Assembly (NCBI RefSeq): GCF_030717995.2
Contig: NZ_CP157743.1
Location: 3,064,501-3,128,500 of the forward strand
Direction: 5' to 3'
Length of the DNA stretch: 64,000 nucleotides
DNA from: Methylomarinum sp. Ch1-1
Lineage (GTDB): Bacteria; Pseudomonadota; Gammaproteobacteria; Methylococcales; Methylomonadaceae
The translations under genes and the position numbers were made by a program. Shown one piece after another: positions 37,437 to 47,181 of the stretch. The stretch's first letter is position 1, and each line of letters opens with the position of its first letter. Below the pieces are notes generated by a model. It saw only the letters and a list, made by a program, of their open reading frames with translations, made no database searches and was not told the DNA's origin.

Positions 37437-38357
37437 TTATTTTCCGCTATTTTGAGTTAAAGGCAGGTTTTGATTAAGCGCCGACAAGAGGCCTTTGATA
37501 TGGGCGAGGTCGGTCGGCAAAACAGACACATCCGCCCCCTTCATCACCTCGCCGACTCTGCCGATAAAATCTTCGACCAAGCGCATTTTTACCGCCATGT
37601 CGCCGCCCGGCTGCTTGATCGCATGCGCGACTTGCTGCAATCCCTCGGCAGACGCTTCCGCCAATATTTTGATTTCGCTAGCGCGGCCCTGCGCTTCGTT
37701 GATCCGCTTTTGCTTTTCCCCCTCAGAGATATTGATCGCTTCCTGGCGATGACCTTCTGAGATCAGGATTTTCGATTCCTTTTGCGCCATCGCCAACGTG
37801 ATATCCGCCCGTTTTTCCCGCTCCGCTTCCATTTGTTTCTCTAAGGTATGCACGACTTGATCCGAAGGCGAAATATTCTTGATTTCGTAACGCATGACTT
37901 TAATGCCCCATGGGTCGGAGGCTTCGTCTATTTCTCTTACAATCGAATCATTTAGCTTGTCACGTTCATAAAAGGTATCACTCAGCGTCAGCTTACCGAT
38001 TTCCGAGCGCATCGTGGTCTGCGCCAAATTAATGCTGGCCAACTGGTAATTGCCAATTCCGTAACTGGCCCGTTTGGCGTCCATCACCTTCAAATACACC
38101 ACACCGTCGACCGCGACCTGAATATTGTCTCGGGTGATACAGAGCTGAGCCGGAATATCGAAGACTTGCTCGCGAATTTCATGGCGATAGGCGACTTTAT
38201 CCAAAAAAGGCACAACAATATGGAACCCCGGCTCCAAAACCCGCCGGAAATTACCAAAACGCTCCAGCACACATGCTTGACGCATGGGCACAATGATCAT
38301 CAGGTTCCATAAAACAATACCTGCCAATAAAACGAATATCGTGAGAGCAGTCAACAT
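37437..38357 (-). CDS. SPFH/stomatin-family protein (first of pair)
   Basis: A 306-residue paralogue of the next gene: N-terminal helix (about 3-24), SPFH domain with VLERFGNFRRVLEPGFHIVVPFLDKVAYR, VDGVVYLKVMDAKRASYGI, and an EKQMEAEREKRADITLAMAQKES coiled tail. Two adjacent stomatin-like genes between an NfeD short form and an NfeD protease suggest a hetero-oligomeric membrane scaffold with its regulators. It starts 9 bp after the NfeD short-form stop. The exact partner specificity cannot be read from sequence. Confidence 0.92.
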   Translation of the reverse strand: MLTALTIFVLLAGIVLWNLMIIVPMRQACVLERFGNFRRVLEPGFHIVVPFLDKVAYRHEIREQVFDIPAQLCITRDNIQVAVDGVVYLKVMDAKRASYGIGNYQLASINLAQTTMRSEIGKLTLSDTFYERDKLNDSIVREIDEASDPWGIKVMRYEIKNISPSDQVVHTLEKQMEAEREKRADITLAMAQKESKILISEGHRQEAINISEGEKQKRINEAQGRASEIKILAEASAEGLQQVAHAIKQPGGDMAVKMRLVEDFIGRVGEVMKGADVSVLPTDLAHIKGLLSALNQNLPLTQNSGK

Positions 38358-38366
38358 AAAGTCCTC

Positions 38367-38864
38367 CTAAGGGTTGTTATCCGGATATTTTTGTTTGTTA
38401 TTTTCTGATGAGTCTATGGCTTCCACCACCCACACCAAGTTATCGCGAAAAACGACACGAACTTTGGCGCCGATTTCCAAACCTTGATCATCGTGATAAT
38501 TTCTCGCCATCCAAGTGCTGCCCCGAAAAGCAATGCGCCCCTCGCCTTTGACAGGAATGGCCTCGCATACCTTTGCGATGGCGTTATAGGCATCTAGGTC
38601 CTCGTCGGTTCTGCCATGATCGACCTGAGCGGGTATCAGTTTCTGTACCACGCCACGCAGTGCAAACAGTAAACTCGGAGAGGCGATAAACCAAACGGTG
38701 AAAGCTTGTAACCAGCCGTCAATAAGGCCGGCATAGAGACATATCGATACCAGCACGGCGGCTAGCCCTAGAAAAAAAATGATGCCTCCCGGTATCAACA
38801 GCTCTAGCAGCATCAGCGCAAAACCGCCAATTAGCCAAATGTTAGATATGTCATAGCCCAGCAT
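38367..38864 (-). CDS. Short NfeD-family membrane protein
   Basis: A 165-residue protein with an N-terminal double helix region (about 8-60, IWLIGGFALMLLELLIPGG) and a C-terminal OB-fold domain. The domain contains VKGEGRIAFRGSTWMARNYHDD and GLEIGAKVRVVFRDNLVWVVEA, typical of the NfeD1b/YbbK type that pairs with SPFH proteins. It is first in the operon, followed by two SPFH genes at 9-bp and 1-bp gaps. It probably modulates the SPFH assembly in the inner membrane. Confidence 0.92.
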   Translation of the reverse strand: MLGYDISNIWLIGGFALMLLELLIPGGIIFFLGLAAVLVSICLYAGLIDGWLQAFTVWFIASPSLLFALRGVVQKLIPAQVDHGRTDEDLDAYNAIAKVCEAIPVKGEGRIAFRGSTWMARNYHDDQGLEIGAKVRVVFRDNLVWVVEAIDSSENNKQKYPDNNP

Positions 38865-38965
38865 GAACCGCCTTCAGCTTGTTTATTCGTGGCGCCAGGC
38901 AGACTTCGGCATTTGCTATGCAAACGCCTGCAAGCCTGACTAACAACGAAGTCTATTACAAAATA

Positions 38966-39114
38966 CCAGCAATTCCCAATTTGGATGACAAAGAGGTCCT
39001 GTGGTGTGTGTGGCGAGGATATCGGCGGCAGGGAGTCCGTCGTCAAGCCCCCCCAAGGATGAATACACGGCGTTCCTCGACAAATACTTTGATTGTAGTC
39101 AAGAAATGCAAAAA
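38966..39114. repeat. Long palindromic intergenic repeat, degenerate copy C
   Basis: CCAGCAATTCCCAATTTGG (38966) matches the outer arm of copies A and B. gtggcgaggatatcggcggc and gtcaagcccccc match the core, but the right arm has decayed, with only gcgttcctcgacaaata and gcaaaaatgg left. It occupies most of the 328-bp gap between the NfeD operon and the antiporter gene. Confidence 0.6.
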
Positions 39115-39192
39115 TGGTAGGGAGGCTTGACGTTAAGATTTTTAATTAGCTTGCAATGTCTCACTTGCTCCCAAGCAGGTTCATAATGCTCG

Positions 39193-40182
39193 CTAGCCAT
39201 AAATAAACAAGAAATAGGAATTAAACAGGTAAAGAGCAAACAATAACCAGCTGTTCCAACCCACCAGTTTAAAGACCCGCCGCTCGGCACGGTAGAATAA
39301 ACCGATAATGGCAAAACCGGTCATGACCAACGACGTCAAAATCGACAGCAAATGCACCGGCGAAACCGCCGCTAGGATTGGGCCGGCTCGATAACAAATA
39401 TCTTCGATTGCGACGACAGCAATATTGAACAAATTGCTGCCAAATATATTGCCGATCGCCATATCTAACGCATGAATCTTGATTGCCGTGACAGCAACCA
39501 CCATTTCCGGCAACGACGTGATAAAGGCGACCAGCAAGGTGCCGACAAAACTTTCTTGCCAATGCATGATCAATGCGATTTTTTTAGCCACTAACGGCAA
39601 CCAGATACCGGTCACGACAACGATCATTGCGGCGACCAGATATCGCAGCATCGCCGATTTCAGCGACAACGAAGGATAAGCGTCCGCTTCTTGCTCTGCA
39701 TATGCTTCGATTTGTCGATTTTCATAACTGAAAACGGTGCGCACAGTAACGATATAGAGTAGCAATATAACCGGCGTATAGATCCCAATATGTCCTAAGC
39801 CCAAAGTCTCGCCGGCATGCGCCAAAATCAGGCCCAAGCCACACACACCGATCAGCACGATGCCAAATCCGCCAGATAAGACATGGCCGACACTGGCCAT
39901 GCGGTAGATTAATGTCGGACGATAAAGCAAATCCAGGATTACGATGATGACGAGATTAAAAACACAGCTGCCCAGTAATGTTCCTATCGCGATATCGGGG
40001 GCGCCGGCGAGGGTCACGGCGCTGATCCCACTGGCCAACTCCGGTATCGAGGTGACGGTCGCCATCAACAAAAAACCAATCCAGTTACCGCCCAGGCCGG
40101 TTTTATGCGAGATCGTATCGCCATAGATCGTCAACTTCACGCCGGCATAACCAATCAGCAATAAACAGGCAAAAAACTGCAA
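39193..40182 (-). CDS. Na+/Ca2+ (CaCA family) antiporter
   Basis: A 329-residue membrane protein with two alpha-repeat motifs: ATVTSIPELASGISAV followed by IAIGTLLGSCVFNL, and AFITSLPEMVVAVTAI followed by MAIGNIFGSNLFN. About ten helices are predicted, with a central acidic loop (QIEAYAEQEADAYP, about 156-170). These are hallmarks of the YrbG-type sodium/calcium exchangers. The first in-frame recognised start is TTG at 40182. The frame stays open further, and a good Shine-Dalgarno (GAGGT, 40211-40215) lies 4 bp before ATC AGC GAA (40206), where related proteins would read Met-Ser-Glu. The true start may therefore be a mutated or non-canonical codon at 40206. Confidence 0.88.
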   Translation of the reverse strand: MQFFACLLLIGYAGVKLTIYGDTISHKTGLGGNWIGFLLMATVTSIPELASGISAVTLAGAPDIAIGTLLGSCVFNLVIIVILDLLYRPTLIYRMASVGHVLSGGFGIVLIGVCGLGLILAHAGETLGLGHIGIYTPVILLLYIVTVRTVFSYENRQIEAYAEQEADAYPSLSLKSAMLRYLVAAMIVVVTGIWLPLVAKKIALIMHWQESFVGTLLVAFITSLPEMVVAVTAIKIHALDMAIGNIFGSNLFNIAVVAIEDICYRAGPILAAVSPVHLLSILTSLVMTGFAIIGLFYRAERRVFKLVGWNSWLLFALYLFNSYFLFIYG

Positions 40183-40425
40183 CCAAGTGTCAATTAATTC
40201 GCTGATAATTACCTCACTTATAAAAACTGGTAGATGAGGATAATTATAAACAGAGAGTGCTGAGTCAGCTTATTTTTTCGGAAAAAAAGTCGACTTTTGG
40301 CTTTTCTTCTTGGAGGTCGCGCCTCTCGGACCAAATGAAGTTTTTCGCGCCGAGGGCGGCGCTCCTACGAGCATTGTGATTAATTTTCTATCTTCGTAGC
40401 GAATCATGCCCATTAAATCAGCTCA

Positions 40426-40752
40426 TCAGCATCTGTTTTGCATAGCCAATCCGGGAGGACATTTTTTATGCTTTTTATATCTAGGCCGATAATCATCTCT
40501 ATAGCGGTCTTCATAATCCCTTCTGTTTCTATCATAGTCGCTACTATGTGTTGTAAGCGCGCTCCCTAAGGCAGCACCCGCCGCACTCCCTACAATTGCG
40601 CCCGTTCTGCCGCCGGCTTCCGAGCCGATATAACCGCCCAAAGCCCCTCCCAGGCCACCGCCGATTACCGCATCTTTAGTCCTGTTATCAGCCAGCGTGG
40701 AGGCGGACGCCGCCGATAATGCAGCTATCAGTACAAATTTCAAAACCCTCAT
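40426..40752 (-). CDS. Exported glycine-zipper protein
   Basis: A 108-residue protein with a signal peptide (about 1-21, ending STLADNRTK). Alternating glycines (AVIGGGLGGALGGYIGSEAGG and AIVGSAAGAALGSAL, about 29-68) are the glycine-zipper pattern of small outer-membrane or periplasmic proteins. A charged tail rich in Tyr/Arg/Asp (DRNRRDYEDRYRDDYRPRY) ends CPPGLAMQNRC, with two cysteines that could form a disulfide. The function is unknown. The two flanking gaps contain copies of the CGCGCCGAGGGCGGCGC module. Confidence 0.8.
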   Translation of the reverse strand: MRVLKFVLIAALSAASASTLADNRTKDAVIGGGLGGALGGYIGSEAGGRTGAIVGSAAGAALGSALTTHSSDYDRNRRDYEDRYRDDYRPRYKKHKKCPPGLAMQNRC

Positions 40753-41080
40753 AAGGCATCTCCTATATCTTTTTTTAACGTACGGGAAAATAGCAGCAAT
40801 GCGACATTAAATATGTGCGCTGCTAAGCAAAGACATGAGTTTAACCTTGCTTCCTTATCCGATCATTAAGTTACAAATAGACGAGGCGCCAGATTCCCCG
40901 CTCTTCCGCACAAATAGGCTCGCCCTGTGGTCAAGTGAAACTTTTCGCGCCGAGGGCGGCGCCCTACGAGCGCAACGATTAATTTTTAAGTAACTATTCG
41001 GCATAGTTTTTTTCAGAGGGAGTCGATAATTGATTTATCGGGCTGTCTGCAACAGGATGTTAATCAGAGCTTACGCCGCA

Positions 41081-41262
41081 CAGGGACGTGCAAGTGCCGC
41101 GTGAGATAGGAAATCGGCAGCGGCCGCCGCACAGAAACGTGCAAGTGCCGCGTGAGATAGGAAATCGGCAGCGGCCGCCGCACAGAGACGTGCAAGTGCC
41201 GCATAAGATAGGAAATCGGCAGCGGCCGCCGCACAAGAAAGTGCAAGTGCAGCGTGCAGCAG
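41081..41262. repeat. 51-bp tandem repeat, about 3.5 units
   Basis: Units beginning near 41086, 41137, 41188 and 41239 share acgtgcaagtgccgcgtgag, ataggaaatcggcagcgg and ccgccgcacaga, spaced exactly 51 bp. Because 51 is a multiple of 3, reading frames stay open on both strands and look like repetitive proteins, but they lie inside a mobile element. The units are near-identical, with the last one more divergent. It is not a CRISPR: there are no variable spacers. Confidence 0.85.
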
Positions 41263-41286
41263 GATGCTGTTAGCTGCCAGTGATGT

Positions 41287-41361
41287 ATTCACCCTGCACC
41301 TAAATACCATGGCTCTTGGACTGCATTTTACATTCCAAGATAAATTAGGTGCTGGGTGAAC
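41287..41361. repeat. 75-bp hairpin repeat nested in the MITE
   Basis: Arms TTCACCCTGCACCTAAAT and ATTAGGTGCTGGGTGAA form an inverted repeat. It is an inverse copy of 12036-12109. Against the MITE at 2112-2319 it interrupts the sequence gggacgcgtt...aatac, so it appears inserted into the MITE. 41419-41853 after it is non-coding apart from the upstream part of the RHS gene. Confidence 0.65.
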
Positions 41362-41853
41362 GCGTCCCGAGAAATCAATGACCTGCTCCCTAAAGACTGC
41401 TAGACCCTGAATGATTACATTTTTGTTCGTAACAGGGTTGAGCTAAACAGTCCTCGCCGCCTTGTATTGGCTAAAGCCTGATCTGACAATAATGAAAATC
41501 GGTCACAGCCCAATCTTACAATTTGCTGAACAGCCGGTCGCCCGCGCACTTTGAGCCTGCGGCGAATCATCAATGCAACCGGTTGTCACTGTGGCCATTC
41601 AATTCCGGCGAAGAGCAACAATGGGGAATCAGGAATTAGAAACGATGACTGCCGGTATTGCGTTGCGCTCCTAACGTATGATATAAGTTGATCCCATTCG
41701 TCATGTGCGGTTCCGACACCCCGGAATGGCGCGACGTTGAACGAACCGGCACGGAGCTAGGTGAATGAGCTTCGGAACCGGCTCAAGATTCCCTGCTCGA
41801 CTCAGAGCCAATATCGGGTAATGCCCTTCACCATTGAAGTAAGGAAGCGTTTC

Positions 41854-44800
41854 ATGAAAGCACAGCATTTCTGTCAAGGTTTGTTCGTCTTGTTTTTCGG
41901 CCTCTATTTAGCGGCCTGCACACCCAGTGCGACGCGAGTCAATTCCCCGAACACCGTTTCTATTGTGCAACCCGTCGTAGTTCCCGGATTTGACGAGCCG
42001 CTGATTTATCTCAATGCAGCGACGGCAGATTTGATTCCCCTGGTAAAACCGGAAACCCGGCCTGGGGCGACTGACTTGGAACGCTTGTCCCAATACCAGC
42101 GACTCAACCGCAATACGCCCTGGGCAGCTTCCATCCAATTGAATTTAGGATTGGCCTATTACCGCAACGGTTACTTTAGCCAAACCTTCGCCGCCTTCGA
42201 AAAGGCGTGGACACTCAGCAAAGACCATAAGGAATCCGAAGCGAAAGCCTTAGCCGACCGCGCTTTCAGCGAACTCATCCGCATGCATGCCCGCTTGGGC
42301 CATGCGGACCGGGTGGAAAGCTTATTAGCCTCCGTCAAAGGCCGCGCGTTTACCGGCCCGGCCACCGCCGCGGTCGCCGGGGCTGAAGAAGGCCTGTGGA
42401 TGATGCGCAACCATCCGGGCGTCACCTATTTATGCGGTCCCAAGGCGCTGTACTCCGTGCTCAAATGGCAACAACCCGATGCCGAAGGGCTGCAAGTGCT
42501 CGATGCTTACCGCTCTGGCGTTAACGGTGTTAATTTGCTTGAACTGGGCCAATTGGCGGAACAAGCCCACATGCCTTACCGGACGGTCTACCGTAATGCC
42601 GGGCAAAGTATTCCGGTGCCGTCCGTGATCCATTGGAACGTTAACCATTACGCCGCCATCGTCGAGAAGCAAGGCGATCTGTACCATATCCAAGACCCGA
42701 CTTTCGGCCAAGATCTCTGGTTTAGCGCCGATGCGATCAACGCCCAAGCCAGCGGCTATTTTTTAGTGCCGGATAGCGGCATCGAGTTAGGCGCTGATTG
42801 GCAACCGGTCACCATAGCCCAAGCCGAGAGCGTCTACGGCCAGGGCTATACGGCCAGCAGCGACCCTAACCGCACCACTACTTGCGACGTCAAAAAATCC
42901 AAACAACCGTGCAACAGCATTGATCAACCGGATGGGAAGGTCGGCATGGCCTATTACGACGTCCATACCATGTTGGTCAGCCTGAATATCACCGACACGC
43001 CGATCCGCTATACGCCGGCGCTGGGCGCTCCCATTCGCTTCACCTTCACCTACAATCAACGCGAAGCCAACCAGCCGGCCAACTTTACGTTCGGCAACCT
43101 GGGACCCAAATGGACTCACAATTGGTTAACTTACATCCAAGACGTGCCGACCAATCCGTCCGCTGTCGTCAATCGTATCGCGGCCGGCGGCGGCGCCGTC
43201 GATTACGCTAACTACAACGCGGCGACCGGCGAATTCCAGAAAGGCGTTTCGGACAATGCCCGGCTCTACCGGATTTCCGCCGATCCGATCGTTTACGAAC
43301 GGCGTCTGTCCAATGGCGCCAAAGAAATCTACAGTTTCAGCGACGGCGCCGTCAGCGGTGTGCGCCGGGTGTTCTTAACGCAAAAAATCGATCCGCAAGG
43401 CCATGCCGTCCAGTTAACCTACGACGCACAATTGCGCCTGACCGGCATTACCGATGCCTTGGGACAAACGACTGTTTTGTCTTATGAGCATTTCGCTAAT
43501 ACCAAGTTAATCACCCGAGTCACCGACCCGTTCGGCCGGGAAGCGATCATCGATTACGATAATAACGGCCGTTTAGCCAGCATTACCGACCCAGTTGGAA
43601 TCGTGTCGGCCTTCGGCTATGATAGCGGCGACTTCATCAACGTCATGACCACGCCCTATGGCGATACCCGATTCGCTTACAGCGGCAACGGTACATCCAG
43701 AACCTTGATCGTCACCGATCCCTACGGCGAACAAGAACGCATCGAATACGGTCAATCGTTAGGCATTCCGCGATACGTTTCCGACCAACCCCGCGGTGAC
43801 ATTAAAACGCTCAATAATTATCACCATTACCGCAACACCGCCTACTGGGACAAGCAAACCTATAAAGACTACGGACGGAACCTGTCCAAAGCGGAAGTTT
43901 CCCATTGGCTGCACACGCCGGACAGCAAAACCAGCGGCCTGTTGGAAACCTTTAAAAAACCCCTGGAGCACCGGGTGTGGTTCAACTACCCGGGGCAAAC
44001 TTCCGCTATAACGGAACACAATATCTACCAGGAAAACCCTTCGCGTCTCGGCCGCGTGTTGGACGACGGCAGCTCGCAAATCTTCATCCGCGAATTCAAC
44101 GCCTTTGGCAAACCCACGCTGGAAAAAAGCCCGTTAGGCCATGTCACCCGCTATCTCTACGCCGACAACCAAATCGATCCGGTGAAAATCGTCAAATGGC
44201 GTAACGGCAGCGAAGAAACCGTGGCTGAATTCGAATGGAACGACCACCACAACCTGGTCCGTGCCACCGACGGTTTAGGCCATAGCACCACCTTTACCTA
44301 CAATGCCGCCGGGCAAATACTGACCCGCCGCAATGCCTTGGGCCATGTCACCCGCTACGAATATGACGCGCTGGGCTATCGGGTCAAGGTGAGCTATCCG
44401 AGCGGCAAAACCGAACAATACGCTTACGACGACAGCGGCCGCGTCGTCGCCTACACCGATACCGGCGGCCACACCCGCACGCAAGCCTACGACGACTTGA
44501 ATCGGCTGCTCAGCGTGAGTTATGACGACGGCACCGCGGTGGAATACACCTGGGACAAGCTGGACTTGGTCAAAATACGCGACCGCCTCGGCCGCGAAAC
44601 CCATTACACGTATGACGCCCTGCGCCGCAAAATCAGCGAAAAAGATCATCTGGGCCGGGAAACCACTTATGCCTACGACGCCAGCGACCGGCTACTCTCC
44701 GTAACCGATCCGTTAGACCAGACGACCCACTACGAATACGACATCCAAGGCCGCAAAACCGCCATGATCGATGCCGAAGGCCATAAAACCCGTTACGTTT

Positions 44801-47181
44801 ACGAACAAAGCACGAGCCGTTTAGCCCGTGTGATCGACGCCGACCAGGGCGCGAGCGACTTCGACTATGACCGTTCCAACCGCCTGGTGGCTGTGACCGA
44901 CCCGAACGGCCATGCCACCCAATATCTATTGGACGAAGTCGGCAATACCTTGCAAACCGACAGTCCGGACAGCGGCTTGACCGCCTATACCTATAACGTG
45001 CTCGGCCAAGCGGTGCAAAAAACCGACGCCCGCGGCAGCGTCAGCCAATACCATTACGACGCCTTGAACCGCCTGACCGAGGTTAACTATGCCGATAGCG
45101 GCTACGACCTGCGCTGGTATTACGACGGCGACAACTACGGCGACTCCGTAAGCACCGAACTGCGTCAAACCGCGCTCGGTAAACGCACCGGAATGAGCGA
45201 TCCGACCGGCCAAACCCAATGGTTGTACAATCGTTACGGCGACATCGAACGCCAGGATACCGGCTTGAGCGCTTTGGGCGGCAAAACCTTCAGCCAACAA
45301 TTCGCCTACGACTACCGCTACGAACCGGGCCAAGGACTGTTGACTCAACACGTTTACCCGAACGGCCAAGTCTTCGACTTCCAATACGACAACCATGGCC
45401 GGGTCGAAAGCATAGGCAGCACGGCGGGCGGCGGCAAAACGCCGGTCGTTTCCGGCGTCAGCTACCATCCGGTCGCGGCCGACGGCATCGCCGCCTTCCA
45501 ATATGGCAACGGTATCCATTACCAACGCCAGGTGGATGGACTCGGAAGGCTTACCGAGCTGAACCTGAGTGGCCAACAAACGGTATTCCACCGGCAATGG
45601 CAGTACACGCCGGCATCCGACGTGGCGGCTATCGGCGATCTGCTCGATCCCTTGCAAAACCGCACTTACCAATACGACGCCTTGCATCGCCTAAGCCAAG
45701 CGGCCGGACCGTTTCCGAACGCGTATCAATACGACGCCAACGGCAACCGTACCGTCCGCAATAGCGAAAACTACGGCATCGATGCCCACAGTAACCGGCT
45801 ACAATCTATCTCCGATAGCGGGCTGAATACCGCCTTGAGCTACGATGCCGCCGGCAACCTGATCGAAAAAACCGCTGGTAGCGCCGGATACGCCTATCAA
45901 TACGATCCGCACAACCGCTTGGCGAGCATCGCCGGCGGCCAAGGCCAAATTGCCAGCTATCAATACAACGGTCTCGGCCAACGCGTGGTCAAACAAAGCG
46001 CCGAGGGCGCCGAATACAGCCTGTACGATCTGCAAGGCCGGCGCATCGCCCAACTGAGCGGCAGCGGCGAACTGCTGCACAATACCCTGTATTGGCAAGG
46101 ACAGCCGCTGGCGCAGTACCGGACCGATCGCGAAGGCGTCTACCGTTTTCTCTCCAAGCAACCCCACCGGGATGCCGAACTGAGTGTCGACATTAACACC
46201 CGGCGCATCCGTCTGCTCCGCATCGACGGCAGTTTGCTGGACACCGTCATCGACGCCGCCTTATGGCAGATCGATATCACCGGGGAAGGCGCCGTCTACC
46301 ATTTCGCCATCGGTCAAGGCGCAAACCAAGAACTTAAAGGCTGGATACGCCTGCCCGACGACGGCAAAGGCTTCGCCCATATCATGGACAAAACTCAGGG
46401 CCATCCCCAGGAATACCGGCTGGACGAAAGCGAGCGCAGCTTAAACGCCTATTATTACCACCTCGACCACATCGGAACGCCGCAAGTCATCACCGACCAA
46501 GCGCAAAACATCGTCTGGCAAGCGAGTTACGCCCCGTTCGGACAAACCGCGATCACCACCGAAACCATCGACAACGACTTGCGGTTTCCGGGGCAGTATT
46601 ACGATCGGGAGTCGGGCTTGTATTACAACTGGAACCGGTATTATGATCCGGCAACGGGTAGGTACATTACCTCCGATCCAATTGGGTTAGATGGGGGAAT
46701 TAATACTTACGCCTATGCTGGGGGGAATCCGGTTAATTGGACGGATCCTGATGGGTTAGATATTGCGCTACCTCTTCCAAGTGCTGGCGGCATAGCTGAA
46801 GCTGCAGGTACAGCGGCTAGCGCGGTTGGAGCTGGAGCGGTTGCGGTCGCCGCTGGTGTTGCTGCGGTAATTTACCCAAGTTCTGCTGGAGAGGGTTCTG
46901 ATATTGTTCCTCGTAATGCAGCTACTCCGGTTCCTTATCCAGACAGAAAACGTGGTAAATATAGCTGTATTTGCAGAGCAAACAGGGATGGTAGGTGTCC
47001 TGATAATTCGTCAAATAATAATCAGGAATCTGCACTGGGATATGGTGAAGGAAATTCGCTTATGGAAGCTAAAAAAGCTGCCGAAAAAGCAGCTAAAGAC
47101 AATTTGGGTGCGAAATCAACCCATCACATTCAATGTCGTTGCAGAGATCCGAAAGGACAACAGGTAATTCCTCATGGTTAG
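41854..47181 (+). CDS. RHS-repeat lipoprotein with C39-like peptidase domain and variable tip
   Basis: A 1775-residue surface or secreted protein. A lipoprotein signal ends in LAAC (lipid Cys near 22). A helical TPR-like part (about 80-170) precedes a C39-like cysteine-peptidase domain with C194 (YLCGPKALYSVL), H265 (VNHYAAIVE) and D281 (IQDPTFG). About 30 RHS/YD repeats follow, from about 480. The RHS core ends with YDRESGLYYNWNRYYDPATGRY and DPIGLDGGINTYAYAGGNPV near 1607. The tip of about 135 residues is AT-richer, has an Ala/Gly-rich hydrophobic stretch and ends in a Cys-rich segment (YSCICRANRDGRC ... HHIQCRCRD). I start at 41854, which has AAGGAAG; an upstream ATG at 41761 would spoil the signal peptide. 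It is likely a polymorphic-toxin-type protein. Confidence 0.85.
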   Translation: MKAQHFCQGLFVLFFGLYLAACTPSATRVNSPNTVSIVQPVVVPGFDEPLIYLNAATADLIPLVKPETRPGATDLERLSQYQRLNRNTPWAASIQLNLGLAYYRNGYFSQTFAAFEKAWTLSKDHKESEAKALADRAFSELIRMHARLGHADRVESLLASVKGRAFTGPATAAVAGAEEGLWMMRNHPGVTYLCGPKALYSVLKWQQPDAEGLQVLDAYRSGVNGVNLLELGQLAEQAHMPYRTVYRNAGQSIPVPSVIHWNVNHYAAIVEKQGDLYHIQDPTFGQDLWFSADAINAQASGYFLVPDSGIELGADWQPVTIAQAESVYGQGYTASSDPNRTTTCDVKKSKQPCNSIDQPDGKVGMAYYDVHTMLVSLNITDTPIRYTPALGAPIRFTFTYNQREANQPANFTFGNLGPKWTHNWLTYIQDVPTNPSAVVNRIAAGGGAVDYANYNAATGEFQKGVSDNARLYRISADPIVYERRLSNGAKEIYSFSDGAVSGVRRVFLTQKIDPQGHAVQLTYDAQLRLTGITDALGQTTVLSYEHFANTKLITRVTDPFGREAIIDYDNNGRLASITDPVGIVSAFGYDSGDFINVMTTPYGDTRFAYSGNGTSRTLIVTDPYGEQERIEYGQSLGIPRYVSDQPRGDIKTLNNYHHYRNTAYWDKQTYKDYGRNLSKAEVSHWLHTPDSKTSGLLETFKKPLEHRVWFNYPGQTSAITEHNIYQENPSRLGRVLDDGSSQIFIREFNAFGKPTLEKSPLGHVTRYLYADNQIDPVKIVKWRNGSEETVAEFEWNDHHNLVRATDGLGHSTTFTYNAAGQILTRRNALGHVTRYEYDALGYRVKVSYPSGKTEQYAYDDSGRVVAYTDTGGHTRTQAYDDLNRLLSVSYDDGTAVEYTWDKLDLVKIRDRLGRETHYTYDALRRKISEKDHLGRETTYAYDASDRLLSVTDPLDQTTHYEYDIQGRKTAMIDAEGHKTRYVYEQSTSRLARVIDADQGASDFDYDRSNRLVAVTDPNGHATQYLLDEVGNTLQTDSPDSGLTAYTYNVLGQAVQKTDARGSVSQYHYDALNRLTEVNYADSGYDLRWYYDGDNYGDSVSTELRQTALGKRTGMSDPTGQTQWLYNRYGDIERQDTGLSALGGKTFSQQFAYDYRYEPGQGLLTQHVYPNGQVFDFQYDNHGRVESIGSTAGGGKTPVVSGVSYHPVAADGIAAFQYGNGIHYQRQVDGLGRLTELNLSGQQTVFHRQWQYTPASDVAAIGDLLDPLQNRTYQYDALHRLSQAAGPFPNAYQYDANGNRTVRNSENYGIDAHSNRLQSISDSGLNTALSYDAAGNLIEKTAGSAGYAYQYDPHNRLASIAGGQGQIASYQYNGLGQRVVKQSAEGAEYSLYDLQGRRIAQLSGSGELLHNTLYWQGQPLAQYRTDREGVYRFLSKQPHRDAELSVDINTRRIRLLRIDGSLLDTVIDAALWQIDITGEGAVYHFAIGQGANQELKGWIRLPDDGKGFAHIMDKTQGHPQEYRLDESERSLNAYYYHLDHIGTPQVITDQAQNIVWQASYAPFGQTAITTETIDNDLRFPGQYYDRESGLYYNWNRYYDPATGRYITSDPIGLDGGINTYAYAGGNPVNWTDPDGLDIALPLPSAGGIAEAAGTAASAVGAGAVAVAAGVAAVIYPSSAGEGSDIVPRNAATPVPYPDRKRGKYSCICRANRDGRCPDNSSNNNQESALGYGEGNSLMEAKKAAEKAAKDNLGAKSTHHIQCRCRDPKGQQVIPHG

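Larger units (their letters stand above)
40990..41418. mobile_element. Expanded GTAACTATTCAG-type MITE with nested repeats
   Basis: The ends are GTAACTATTCGG (40990) and TGAATGATTAC (to 41418). The left 90 bp match the inverse of the right part of 2112-2319, and the right 60 bp match the inverse of its left part, so it is the same family in inverse orientation. It is swollen by a 51-bp tandem repeat (41081-41262) and by a nested 75-bp hairpin repeat (41287-41361). No exact target duplication is left (AATTTTTAA and ATTTTTGTT are similar). Confidence 0.75.

Noticed and set aside
41081-41262. Possible CRISPR array
   Set aside because: The units are tandem and nearly identical in full, without unique spacers, and no cas genes are present.
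41064-41310. Repetitive open frames (for example Ala/Arg-rich) on both strands
   Set aside because: They arise because the 51-bp tandem unit is a multiple of three; they lie within a MITE and have no start signals.
44926-45687. A 253-residue antisense frame in the RHS gene
   Set aside because: It is a shadow of the RHS repeats; composition and repeats explain the open frame, and no family is seen.
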